A stretch of DNA of 64,000 nt from Helicoverpa zea (taxonomy: Eukaryota > Arthropoda > Insecta > Lepidoptera > Noctuidae): the NCBI RefSeq assembly GCF_022581195.2, contig NC_061454.1:6014001-6078000 (forward strand), in the 5' to 3' direction. This document shows positions 46,547-57,688 of this stretch, in pieces. Below the pieces are notes generated by a model that was not told where the DNA came from, searched no databases, and was given only the letters and a program-made list of their open reading frames with translations. Within the stretch, counting starts at the first letter, position 1, and every line of letters starts with the position of its first letter. Position numbers and translations under genes: made by a program.

Positions 46547-49500
46547 TTAATCAAAATCAAGTTTCCTGAAAGAGCCATCTACTCCGAACATATCTTCCGC
46601 TGTCTTGGGCTTGCCAGGTCGCTTTGATTCATCTGTGCCGTATTTAATGTCTTCCTCCAGCCAGGAACCGTACTCCTTCACCTTGTTCCTCCAGTAGGCT
46701 GGAAATATTCATAAAACCTTTTTGTAGAATCAACTTTTTATTAGTGCAACTAGTTTGACGTTTCGGCAGAGCTTTCATAGGACTATTTGAAATAAAAAAA
46801 GATGCTGTAGGTAACTTTAATTATTTACAAAGTACTTTGAAAATATACGTAATTTTATAAAAAAAGTTTTAAGCATGTTGCAATTGCTATTAATATTTCT
46901 GGTTGCAAAACAACGGAAGTATTAACAGTTTTTTTTTTTTTTCAAGGACAGTGTGCGTTTTGGTCTAGCCCTCCTGTAGCATTAAGTGATATAGCAATAA
47001 AAAGCTTATTTCATGTAGAGGATTTTCTTGTATGGCAGCTACTGTCATTTGTTAGTATTAAAGGACTTATAACGTGTTTAATGAAATAATAACTACGTCT
47101 AAAATCTGCTCTAAGTTTGACATTTCTATAAAGTATTGACAATCAGTGGGTGTTATATTACTACGAAATGTTGCATTTGTAAACGGTATGTTAAGACAGA
47201 ATGTAGCGCTTAAAAAGGCCTTCTAATTGCTATGTGGTTTATATGAAATACTTTGTTAAATAATGGGTGTAATTAGTCTGTAAGCTTTCTTTAAAACATA
47301 ATAAATAACTAGAGGTGGAATATTATTTCTTAACACAATACAAAGTATCGACAATACGCCTTAGTTTCGCTATATCTTCTAAAATACTAACAATTGGTAA
47401 ATAATATGTTTAGATGGAATATAGCGCTTAATAAGACCTTTTAATTGATATATGCTTCATAACTAGAGGTGGAATATTATTCCTTAACATAGCAAAACTA
47501 TCGACTACATGCTTAAGTAAGGCTATATCTTCTGAAATACTATTAAATCGTGCTGCCTGTAAAATTTACCTGTAATTTCGTCTATTGTGCCAGCATTTCC
47601 ACCATATTCAGCAGGGAGAGCTTCTTTGGGAATGTATTTGTACAATTCGTCAAAATTCTTGTTGTGGACGAAAAGCTACCAAAAAAAAATACAACAATTT
47701 AGTAAACTAAATCTACTACTAATATTATAAAGAGGAAAACTTTGTTTGGTTGTAATGGATAAACTCAAAAACTACTGGACCGATTTTAAATATTCTTTCA
47801 CTATTAGAAAGCTATATTATCTGCGAGTAACAAAGGCTATATTTTATCCCGGTGCGGGCAGTAGCTCCCACGGGACGCGGGTAAAACCGCGGGAAAACGG
47901 CCAGTTATATAATATTATTATAAAATGTAAAGAATAATAATAATGGGGTAACTTACTCTTGATTTATTTTTTTCATTGAGCAGCCCTTTCATTGCATTAA
48001 AGACTGTCTCAAATATCGATGGTGTGTTTAAATAATGTGCACCTTTCATACGGAATGGCGATGCATCCTGAAACGGAAAATTAATAAAAAGTTATTTAAA
48101 TTCCGAGATATACATCTGAGGGCACGGCAGTGCCCCAGCCAAGACTCGAGCAAAGCGGGCACGGCCGTACCATCTTTTCTCGAAGCGTTTCGCGGCTATT
48201 TCAGCCCCCTGTATCTTCCATGTGAACAAAGCTAGGAGTTTAGGTTTTCGATGACCAAGAGTAAGTATTAGAACAAGCTCAGTCTCAAGATTACAAGACA
48301 TTTGAATAAATAGTTTACGAGTTATGAGCGATCAAAGTTACACCATTTTGTCACTGACTCACTGACCGATCATCAAAAGTCTAAGGTACTTCTAGCAAAC
48401 TTAGAACCTTCAAATTTGGCACCAAGATAGGTTATTAGCTACATATAAAGGGAAAATTATAAAAACCTTAAAACTTAATAAAAAAAATAGGAAACAAATT
48501 TATATTTGCGGTTTTTCAAGAACATTGTGTATGAATTTTGACTGCATTGATAACTTTGTTATTTATTTATGTACAAAATGTTACTATTTGTTTTATTGTT
48601 ACGTAGTGGTATATTGTTATTATGTATTAAATATACAACATACGAATAAAAAAGCTAGGTTTAAATGAAATGAATAATGATAAAATCTTTCATATTAATG
48701 CAGTGCGATAAACACTGCATGCTCGCTCGATAGATGGCGTTGTCCTGGTCTAAATCGCGCTATGGTTTCGTTACATAGCTTAGTATAAGTAGTACTTAAA
48801 AAAATCAAATAATTTCATGTGATAGCGTCATCTACCTCTGAAATAAATCTCTTTTATTCTAAAAGATATTCGATTAAAAAATTCGACAATTTCGAATTTT
48901 TTTAGGTAAAAAAAAATATTGTTTACGTGCTACTTTAGGTGTACATATTTAGTTTGTTATATATTGAGTTAGTTGCATGTCAGTTAATTTAATTTGTTAT
49001 ACCTATACTTAGAGAAGAAAGAGACCTACAAAAAATAAATTAGATCCCACCAAAAACATTAAATGTAAAAAAAAGCCAATCCTCTACGCAATTCCTCCAC
49101 CGTAAAAAGTTTTGAGATCGCATAGAAGCCAAGTCCTGTTCTACTTTATTTGTAATAATAAATCAATATTTTGTGACTATATCAATAGTTTTGTTCACAT
49201 TACAATAATGCTGTCTTGGCCATGAGCACAAGTTAAAAGTCGCTCCTTGTAAGAATGTGTAAATACCATTGAATTGATAAATTCTATATGGACATGATTT
49301 TACGATTGGACTGATTATGGACTTGTTGGAATTTGAGATCACCATGCACTAAACATGCGCCATAGTACATGTGCAGTTCATTGATGTTGGATGATACTGA
49401 CTGTCGGTAATTTAGTAACAATTGAATAAACTAAAAGTATTTAATTCTGTGATATTAAACTTCATGTTTGACTTTCACCTCTCCAAGATATGCTGTATTA

Positions 49501-51192
49501 TATTTGTAGTTTATTGTGCTCATGGCCAAGTCAATATTATTGTAAAGTGAACGAAACTATTGATATAGTCACAAAATATTGATTTATTATTACAAATAAA
49601 GTAGAACAGGACTTGGCTTCTATGCGATCTCAAAACTTTTTACGGTGGAGGAATTGCGTAGAGGATTGGCTTTTTTTTTACATTTAATGTTTTTGGTGGG
49701 ATATATTTTATAGGAATATCCTTGCTTCCGGCTGTCATTGACCATCCTTGGCAGTTGTTACGGGAGAGAAGCCAGTCAGTATGACACGAGTCTAACCAAG
49801 GGGTATTGGGTTGCCCGCGTAACCGGGTTGAGGAGGTCAGATAGGCAGTCGCTCCTTATAAAGCGCTGGTACTCAGCTGCATCCGGTTAGGCTGGAAGCC
49901 GACCCCAACATAGTTGGGAAAGGCTCGGGAGATGATGATGATATTTTATTGGAATATGATATAGCATAAGTCAATATTCAAGCAACTTTTTACCTGTCCT
50001 ATGACCACCATTTTCTTCATAAGCGCAGGCGTCATTTGCATGAAATGTGCCATCGTGGTACCCTCTAAATCCATCACATTCCGAACACCAGCCACTACCG
50101 CGTTATCATTTTCAACCATCGCGATCTTAAAAAAAAATCTTATGAGTCAACGAAATCCATTGTCCATTTTACTCTAGCTTCAAGCATCTTAAAGTTTTAT
50201 TTCAATTTGGTCATAAATATTTTCTATAAAATTAAAGGACTAATAAATTGAATACCCTCATCAAAGCGTTGGTAGCGGCCATGACATCCACAATATTGTA
50301 CTTGTTTGGATCATAGCTCGATAACCTGGCAATGGCTATTAGTGGACCATCGGGTGTTGCTGGCTTGGGCAATATAATAAAAGCACTGAAAATATACAAC
50401 AAGTGTTATAGACAAATTGTTGCTAAGTCACATTTTACAAGTTTTTGTGTACTTGGCTAGTTATCGATACCTCTATGAACTCAATGTCTTATCATACAGA
50501 TCGGAACGGATCTCAGAAACCTTTATCATAAATACAGATATTTATAAACATTCAAGTTAATCATACACTATTGAAAGTCAATGTTACAAACATTTTGCAG
50601 TTATGATTGTAAAAAGATTTAGATATAAATTATCACACCTAAAATTGCCTACTTTTTATCTTTGCATCGTAAAGCGGTTTTCCGTAAATAAGAGAGTTAA
50701 ATGGCAAGTTCTTTAATGCTCGGTCATCATGACAAAGTTTACCATTAGTGATAGAGTGCGTAGATATAAAATATTTACCCCAATCCTAGTATTTCGTCGA
50801 AAAGAGGATCCGTGTGTCTCATCTGAAACAGTTCAGGCGCCGTGGTGCGGACAGAGTAGTACAGATCCAACTTCTCTTTCGTCCTCTCCAAACTGAACTT
50901 ACATCCACGAAGGAACGCCACCAACCATTGATCATCTGAGAAATATTTACTATAATAAAAATTGTGGAGCAAAACTTCGTGGATTAAAATCATATCAAAA
51001 ATCACTTTGTGCTAACGGAATAGTTGCTGTGATACGTATATAGAACGACTCACCTGTTCTAGCATTGATATGTGGCTGCTTAGCCAACCAATCCTTGATA
51101 TGTTGTAGATCGGCTTCCAGTCTGGCTGGATCCTCATTCAGCTCAGCACGAGCCTTCTCCGCAAGAACGGGAGTCAATGCTCTCACAGGCAT
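46547..51192 (-). CDS. CRAL-TRIO domain lipid-carrier protein D
   Basis: This is a cytosolic Sec14-type hydrophobic-ligand carrier, inferred from family. Coding exons are 51192-51054, 50935-50779, 50385-50256, 50125-49994, 48067-47957, 47675-47570 and 46698-46547 (308 aa). Landmarks: MPVRALTPVLAEKARAELNE; QPHINART; DDQWLVAFLRGCKFSLERTK; LEGTTMAHFMQMTPALMKK; LNTPSIFETVFNAMKGLLNE; LPAEYGGNAG; FGVDGSFRKLDFD at the end. An in-frame ATG nine codons upstream (51219) exists, but the start at 51192 aligns with the other paralogues. It is closest to gene E, and they share upstream sequence. Intron 4 (1.9 kb) holds a 660-bp foldback element and two other repeats. Intron 6 has a diverged direct duplication. 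Confidence 0.93.
47185..47550. repeat. Diverged direct duplication in intron 6 of gene D
   Basis: The phrase AACTAGAGGTGGAATATTAT occurs at 47307 and again at 47461. Each is followed by TATCGAC and CTATATCTTCT...AAATACTA, and each is preceded by TAGCGCTTA...AGGCC/GACCTT at variable distance. This shows a roughly 150-220 bp unit duplicated and then diverged. It is non-coding. Confidence 0.7.
47706..47905 (-). repeat. Dispersed moth repeat, CGCGGTTTCACCCGC family
   Basis: This is a reverse-orientation copy (AATATTATAAAGAGGAAAAC at its left, GTAAAACCGCGGGAAAACGG at its right). It lies about 35 bases upstream of the acceptor of exon 6 of gene D. It is very similar to the copy at 42050-42250. Confidence 0.8.
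48100..48500. repeat. Probable dispersed repeat, GC-rich left part, in intron 4 of gene D
   Basis: It starts at about 48100 with GGGCACGGCAGTGCCCCAGC, itself a small palindrome (GGGCAC...GTGCCC), and continues through ACACCATTTTGTCACTGACT and AAATTTGGCACCAAGATAGG. The composition differs sharply from the surrounding intron. It resembles a moth repeat I have seen but cannot name. No second copy is in this window. Confidence 0.45.
49044..49702. mobile_element. 659-bp foldback element (long terminal inverted repeats)
   Basis: The left arm 49044-49231 (starting ATCCCACCAAAAACATTAAA) is nearly the exact reverse complement of the right arm 49514-49702. The paired arms are about 188 bp with only scattered mismatches. 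The roughly 280-bp centre shows no coding potential. I could not define a target duplication. It lies in intron 4 of gene D, so the pre-mRNA can fold into a long hairpin. Confidence 0.85.
49719..49948 (-). repeat. Dispersed moth repeat, GGGGTCGGCTTCCAG family, longest copy
   Basis: It is in reverse orientation, running from about GGCTGTCATTGACCATCC to GGGAAAGGCTCGGGAGATGA followed by a short GAT run. It includes TTGAGGAGGTCAGATAGGCA and CTCAGCTGCATCCGG. It directly follows the foldback element in intron 4 of gene D. The trinucleotide run at its end is typical of this family. Confidence 0.8.
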
Positions 51193-51330
51193 TTTGCATA
51201 GAAACGTCCTACCACACAAAGAACTTACACCACTCTAAAAAGATATCGATAATATCAGTATCGATAATTGAAATTGGCTTTTGATTAGTTATCTGCCGTT
51301 TAATCCACCAGGCAATACCGTTGGCGCCCA
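51193..51330 (-). promoter_or_regulatory. Proximal promoter of gene D with two DRE-type TATCGATA sites
   Basis: Two exact TATCGATA palindromes lie at 51244-51251 and 51259-51266, 52-75 bases upstream of the ATG. TATCGATA is the known binding site of the DREF factor in insects. Further up, the plus-strand phrase TTTAATCCACCAGGCAATAC is shared word for word with the region upstream of gene E. This supports a duplicated promoter. Confidence 0.5.
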
Positions 51331-51649
51331 AGTTTTATAACATTATCAGGTTCATAAGTTTGCCTCGCCTAATCTTCCTTGTCTAATCTATGTTGTATTA
51401 AAACGTAGTTCTAATTTCTGTTATTCTTTTAACATCCGTGAGTTGAACATTTGAGAGTAACATTCTTTTAACATCAATTGTATCTATTTGTAGTAATTGT
51501 AATAAAACATTTCAGTTTCAATAATGAGTTCTTGCATTTGAATTCACAAAAAATCACAACCAGCTTGCCATTGTTTATTAAGCCCCTGGACAACTTTTTC
51601 GATTTTTGAGAATTCTGATATCTAGTTAGATATGCCTATTATTCCACAA

Positions 51650-53020
51650 TCTTTTTTAAAGAGTCATTCCCAATTTGTCATTAGTACCGATTGGTCACCA
51701 ACTATTTTTTCCATACACCAAATCCCGATTGGTCATTCGAGCAAAATAAATAATTTAATATTTAAATTTTGAGTTCCGATTCGTTACCCGCATAAAATTT
51801 CACGTATCAGAGTACCGTCAGAAATAAAAGTGTTAGAAGAAATTTTAAATGAAAAACTTCAATGTAGGTAAAGGTTTTAATAGTTCTCATATACATATAA
51901 TAAAGTTTACATTAAAACACAGGTGAAGACAACATGGGCATTTTATAAACGCGAAAATGTGACTCGATACTTTTTGTACCGGTAACAAAAGTACCAGGGG
52001 CCCATAACTAGCAAAGAGATTGTATACATAAAAATATTCATAAATATAAAATTTAATTAATAAAAATAATTTGAATGTAGTCAGCAGTTGTGTTGTACAT
52101 ACTGCAGTTTTTCTTTTAAATTGGTCCTTGTTCGGTTAAACAGAACTTCTTGTTCTTACTATCCATACACTTCTTCCTCCGAGCCTTTTTCCCAAAATGT
52201 GTTGGGGTCGGCTTCCAGTCTAACCGGATGTAGCTGAGTACCAGTGCTTTACTATCCATACACAATTGAGAAAATATATTTATTTTATTTATGTATACCT
52301 ATGTGCTTAAGTTTTGGTCACAAGTCACATACACTTCCAGGGCACTCAATAACCAACTAATAATGCATTTACACCACATGTTTTTTTGCTAATACCGATA
52401 ATAGTAAATAGTTACTTACACAAAACAATAGAAACCGGACCATACTTTGCCCCTTCTATATATTGTCCCTTTCTAGAAAATAAAAGGCTTCTGTTTTATT
52501 ACCTGATTTTATATATAAATAAGTTATACCGGGATTTTCAAAAAATTGGTTCACATACATAAAATACAATTCATCGACATGGTGTAAATTGGTATGTTTA
52601 TCTACAATTAGGAAAAAAACGTAAAACCTTGACACTCTTGACTGCTATACTCCTGTAAGTTATGCGGTCCTAGTACATGGTGGGCAGTTCCATGGACACT
52701 CGTTGATTGGTATATTACTCATCTGATTTATGCGATCCTGGTATTTTGGTTTTGGCCGTGCGTTGTGTGACGCCGTTGAAATCGCGATTTTATTAATAGC
52801 GTCTTGCCATAATCGGAAAAAACATAACCAACATAAATAAAAAAAAACGTAATACAATATTGTACAGCTTATCTTGTTGACAGTACTTTTTACAAAATAA
52901 AGTACGGATGACCAATTGGGACTAAGCAAAATAAAATATTTTATTGAATGACAAACTGGGACACGTTTTTTATGGATGCCAAATCACTAAAATGACGAAT
53001 CGGGCATAACTCTTTTTAAA
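51650..53020. mobile_element. 1.37-kb DNA element with inverted subterminal repeat arrays
   Basis: The ends share an imperfect inverted TTTAAAGAGTCATTCCC / TTTAAAAAGAGTTATGCCC. Inside each end is an array of a 13-14-nt motif of consensus CCCRATTNGTCATT: left copies at 51669, 51687, 51724 and 51775; right copies, in opposite orientation, ending at 52920, 52960, 52987 and 53004. Such arrays look like transposase-binding sites. A minus-strand frame at 52660-52929 is not recognisable. A short copy of the GGGGTCGGCTTCCAG repeat lies inside. It sits between genes D and E. The superfamily is unknown and the exact ends are approximate. Confidence 0.7.
52171..52252 (+). repeat. Dispersed moth repeat, GGGGTCGGCTTCCAG family, short copy
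   Basis: It has CCTCCGAGCCTTTTTCCC, then GTTGGGGTCGGCTTCCAG and GGATGTAGCTGAGTACCAG. It is truncated after that and nested inside the element with subterminal arrays. Confidence 0.75.
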
Positions 53021-53067
53021 TAAACTAAACAGGTAAAATAAATCACAGTACACGTAATTTAATATCG

Positions 53068-53073
53068 TTTATT
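53068..53073 (-). terminator. Poly(A) signal of CRAL-TRIO gene E
   Basis: AATAAA on the minus strand, about 105 bases after the stop codon at 53178-53180. Confidence 0.5.
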
Positions 53074-53177
53074 TGCTCTATTTACAAGAAACGTAAGGTC
53101 TATTCATATCAAAAGATTATTTTTAACATTTATCGCATCCACATTGTACACAATATTTAAGATATAAGAAAAGATTA

Positions 53178-56079
53178 TTAGTCAACATCAAGTTTTCTAA
53201 AGGATCCTTCAACGCCGAACATATCTTCAGCAGTCTTCGGTTTGCCAGGACGCTTTGACTCAATTGTGCCGTACTGATAGTCCTCTTGCAGCCAGGAATC
53301 ATATTTCTTCACCTTGTTCCTCCAGTATTCTGAAAATTTCGTCAAAAACAAATAAGTATGGTTAAGGCTAATCAAATTACTGACAGACCCAATTGTACAT
53401 AGACTTTTCAAATACGTTATTACAATAATGAATATTGTTTTTTCATTTTGCTTAAATGGCACCTGAAGTAACAACATCGTGGAGGTCAGATAAGCAGTCG
53501 CTCCATGGAGAACATTGGTTCTCAGCTGCATTCAGTTAGATTAGAAGTAGACCCAACATAGTTTGGAAAATGCTAGACCGATGACATGGCCTGAAGTACG
53601 CTTAAGTCAAAAGATATCATTTTTAGAAAAAAGAGATTCAGTTTAAAAGTTTGTTCATCGTCTGCGAAAGACTTCGAGTAGAAATATATAGACTACTAAC
53701 AAATGAACTATTTTATCCGACTACGAAAAGAGGTAATTTGGTTCAGTACCTGAAATATCGTCTATTGTTCCAGCGTTACCCCCGTATTCAGCAGGCAGTA
53801 CATCTTTGGGAATGTGTTTGTACAATTCTTCATAATTCTTGTTGTGGACGTAGAGCTACAAATATAAACACGGCTTATTTAAATTACATCAGTTTTTTAT
53901 ACATCCTATGACATGGAATATGTTTGGTGACTTACCCTATTCCTATTCTTTTCATTAAGCAAACTTTTGATTGCATTGAAGATAGTCTCAAACCCAGGTG
54001 GTGTGTTCATATAATGCGTTCCTTTCATACGCATTGGTGATGCGTCCTGAAATAATGAATTATGCATGACGAACTTAAAAATAAAAGTCTACATATCTAT
54101 AAATTCATCATAAACAAATCTTCTGAGGTCTTTGAAATTATCTAGTATCTTTACTTTAGATATTCCGTCCATCGAGAAGTCTCCATGAACTCAAAAGTAT
54201 TTTACTTCTATGGTTACCTGACCAAAGACGACCATCTTTTTCATGGTGACCGGCGTCATTTGCAAGAAGTGTGCCATCGTCACTCCCTCTAGATCTATAA
54301 TGCTTTGACCGCCAGCGACAGTCGCGTTATCATCGTCCACCAGGAGAATCTGAAACGGTTGAAAGAAGTTGCAGAAAAGACCCGCCATGTTCCTTCTTGA
54401 GCCCTTTATATACCAGGGCCTCGATAACTATTTTGAACAATCTCGCAGCGTCGGCAGGCTTTTATTCTAATGGGTACCGACACGGGTCTGTCGTCTCTTA
54501 GAAACTGTCGTCCAAGACATGTCCCTTCGCTGTCGCTCAGGATTCTAATTTTTGATTCACTCGCTGCGGTCGTGTTTCAATTTTAGAATTTTTCGCTTGC
54601 TCGGCCATCAAAATTGAGCCCGCATTTAAAAAACAACTTTGCACTCTTGTATAACAAATAACTATTCTTTGCATTCATTTTTATCTAATTTAATTACCCT
54701 CATTAAAACGTTGGTAGCTGACAAGATGTCTAGAATATCGTACTTCGCTGGGTCATACTTTCCTGGCCGGATGATGGATGTCATCGGAGCATCTGGTCTC
54801 GGAGGCTTTGGCAGTATAACAAATGAACTGAAAGTAAGAATAGTAATCAAAAACTTAGTTTAGTTTCTTGCGGTCGAAAATGCTAGGATATGTCATCATC
54901 ATCATCATCATCGATGAGCTATATTTGTCAGTCTTTGAATACTCTTCTCTAGTATAAAGGTACTATGTTGATATACATAGGAAAGTATATTTTTAATTTG
55001 GTCTCTTCTTAAAGAGGTTTTCCTCAAAAACGGTAATTTATACCATGACAGAGTATATTATAAAGATACATATAGCATAGTATATGGTAAGTAATAATAA
55101 TCACCCTAAACCCAGGATTTCGTCAAAGAGAGGATCGGTGTGCTTTATGCGAAATAGTTCAGGCGCCGTGGTGCGAACAGAGTAATACAGATCCAACTTC
55201 TCTTTCGTCCTCTCCAAACTGAACTTACATCCACGGAGGAACCCCACCAACCATTGGTCATCTGAAAAATTATATACAATTGCCTTAAGAGCCTTGATAA
55301 AATGAGCGATGATTTTTATGGTTTTATGGTATATTTAATTTTGAAGTGAAAATGTTGATGTTTTTAATTTCAAGCTTAACTCGGATTGAAGCTAACTAAA
55401 ATCATAGCCAGTTTATCGTACTAGATGAGTAAGTACTGATAAGTTAACTGATTAAACATTTTTTAAATGATTTCAGGTGTTATTCAATATCGTTAACTAG
55501 AAATCAGGTGATTCTTAAGGAAGTATTGTGTTTCAGTAGTAAATGGTCAATATTATTTTGTGCTAGAGGAAACACCAAATTGCACAGACTTACATTTTCT
55601 CAAAACTAAATAGAATTCAAACCACAATGCAGATTGTCTTACTTTCATTAAACTTTTCTTTATTAAAAACAAATTAAATTAACTGCAAGTTTAAGGTGCG
55701 TATCACAGCTGTCAACTCGGTGCTTTAACTCTTCCGCATAAAATCAATGGGATTGCATTTCTAACTTAAATTGGAACCCTGTCAATAACCCCGTAGGTAC
55801 TAGCTAAGCAACATTCATTACATCACACCTGTCCAGACTCAACGGATTAGTGACAGAATTAAAACGATTACAAATATTACATATACTAATAATCTCACTT
55901 TCAAAAGATAAGGGAAAGCTTAGGATATTGTTACACTCACCTATCCTAGCATTTAGATGTGGTTGCTTGGCCAACCAGTCCTTAATATTTTGAAGATCAT
56001 CCTTCAGCGTGTTCGGGTTTTCATTCAGCTCAACACGGGCTTTTTCCGCAAGCACAGGAGTCAACGCCCTCACAGACAT
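53178..56079 (-). CDS. CRAL-TRIO domain lipid-carrier protein E
   Basis: This is a cytosolic Sec14-type hydrophobic-ligand carrier, inferred from family. Coding exons are 56079-55941, 55261-55105, 54827-54698, 54349-54218, 54046-53936, 53855-53750 and 53329-53178 (308 aa, exon sizes identical to C and D). Landmarks: MSVRALTPVLAEKARVELNE; QPHLNARI; DDQWLVGFLRGCKFSLERTK; LEGVTMAHFLQMTPVTMKK; MNTPPGFETIFNAIKSLLNE; LPAEYGGNAG; FGVEGSFRKLDVD. It is the nearest paralogue of D. The donor of exon 2 is GG|GTGATT, weaker than the GTAAG-type donors elsewhere in the array, but skipping it would break the conserved phase pattern. Promoter sequence is partly shared with D, with one degenerate TATCGACA where D has TATCGATA. 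Confidence 0.93.
53458..53590 (-). repeat. Dispersed moth repeat, GGGGTCGGCTTCCAG family, diverged copy
   Basis: This is a reverse-orientation copy in intron 6 of gene E. GGAGGTCAGATAAGCAGTCG, TCTCAGCTGCATTCAG and CCCAACATAGTTTGGAAA identify it. It is more decayed than the copy at 49719-49948. Confidence 0.7.
54380..54620. other. GC-richer unexplained block in intron 3 of gene E
   Basis: About 240 bases, from ACCCGCCATGTTCCTTC to GCTCGGCCATCAAAATTG, have a different base composition from the surrounding AT-rich intron. They contain a near-repeat of ATTCTAATTTTTGATT / TTTTAGAATTTTTCG. It is probably a transposon fragment that I do not recognise. No coding evidence was found. Confidence 0.35.
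54898..54914 (+). repeat. (ATC)n microsatellite
   Basis: A short pure ATC/TCA run, in intron 2 of gene E. Confidence 0.7.
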
Positions 56080-57688
56080 TTTTCACAAACGTCCTACCAC
56101 TGAAAGGAATAATACAACTCTACAATGATATCGACACTGCGATAATTGATACTGGTACTTGATTAGTTATCTAATTGATTAGTTAGTTTAATCCACCAGG
56201 CAATACCGACGGCTGGGGTACCTACCTAACTTTTATAAATAACATTACCTTTTTAATAAGTTTTAGTGTACACTGTAGACTAAACAGTTGGCCGACAGTT
56301 TACCCGATGATCGGCAATTTTATTTTTAAGAAAGTCTTGATTCCAATTAAAGTTTTAAGTTGGACTGATACCTGCCTGATACCTGCCTGATACCGGCTAA
56401 ATACCGTATCATTGAAATGTGCTTTGTGTTAAATCCAAAACTTATTAACTTCTTATTTATGAACCCAAAAAAACTATCGGCCGACTAAAAGTTTGCATTG
56501 TGCGGGGATACTCTTGAGTCACCCTTGTCTAATCTATGTTGTATAATTTTATTATAAGTTTTTGCGCAACCACTATCAATTTTGAGCAAAGTCTAATCGC
56601 TGAAATCGTGAATCGATATTTACACCAAACAGATAATAAAGTCTATTAAAGAATGATAATAATGATATTTAAAAAATATTTTTTGCGTGAGTTTAAAGTT
56701 AAAACGATTAGGTGGGTACCTAAGTAATATAACAAGCCATCAGTAAAAATTTTACTTAAACGAAAGGGAGAGAGACGACGTCACACGAATTTTATATTGT
56801 GAACGTAGTAAAAGTTTTAACCTACATCTACACTGCGGTGCACATTTGACCACTAATATACTAAAATTATCGGTGACCATATCGTTTTACCACTAACACC
56901 CAGATAAATGTGAAGTGGTGATAGCGCAAATGGCGATGTCCTCTATAACTTCATAAATAAAACGGACAGCTACTGGCAGCACGCATAATATTATGTTATT
57001 AGAAATTATTTTATTGGCTGTTGAAAAATCAATGCTATGTTCCGAAAGACACGGTGCCAAGAACTGTGTCGAAACCATGAAGATATCATATTTGTTGGAG
57101 CTTATAACAATTCTATAAGAAGATGGGCACGTAATATATAGCCGAAACCTATCGTCATTTCATGGGATTTTTTATTTTTCATAGAGGTCTGGAACCTTAA
57201 AAACATCAGAATAACAGAAGTTGGCTGAACTAAGTCGATAACTATCGTCTTCATTTCATATTTCGGTAATCATAAGCCTGAGATGTTTACATAGAAACAT
57301 TTTTTGTTGCTCCGAGTGGTTGTTTACACTAACTCATTCCAGTTTCAAAAATATTCCAAATATTTTAATTGTTTGAAAATAGAATGCATAGATATCATTT
57401 GTATTATGCTTAGTAACAACCCGTTTCTTTTGTTTTTTTTTAACTAGTGTTTTCCTCAAAGAACTAAAATAAATATAGGTTCGTATAACAATATTAAAAC
57501 TGGCTCGATTAGTAAGTCTGTACGACGCTTTTCTTTCTTCGCTACGTATCGCCAGTGCTTTTCCAGTTTTCATTGAAGTAATTAATTTTAACATTATCTA
57601 TAATTTGTTTATGCAAAATAAATAAGGAACATCTTTCTAGACATACTTAATGAATAAATTAAACACACCAATTGTTTTAAACAACACA
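56080..57688. other. Upstream region of gene E and spacer to the kinase gene
   Basis: The first 150 bases are the proximal promoter of gene E, which shares TTTAATCCACCAGGCAATAC with gene D. A short minisatellite of TGATACCTGCC units (about three copies, 56366-56397) follows. The rest is AT-rich with no supported gene. Small frames near 56893-57078 and 57334-57594 match nothing. Confidence 0.5.

Noticed and set aside
47746..47937. 63-codon plus-strand frame
   Set aside because: It lies inside a dispersed repeat copy (47706-47905), not a gene.
51193..51219. Upstream in-frame ATG for gene D
   Set aside because: It would add nine residues not present in the other four paralogues, and the start at 51192 aligns exactly with theirs.
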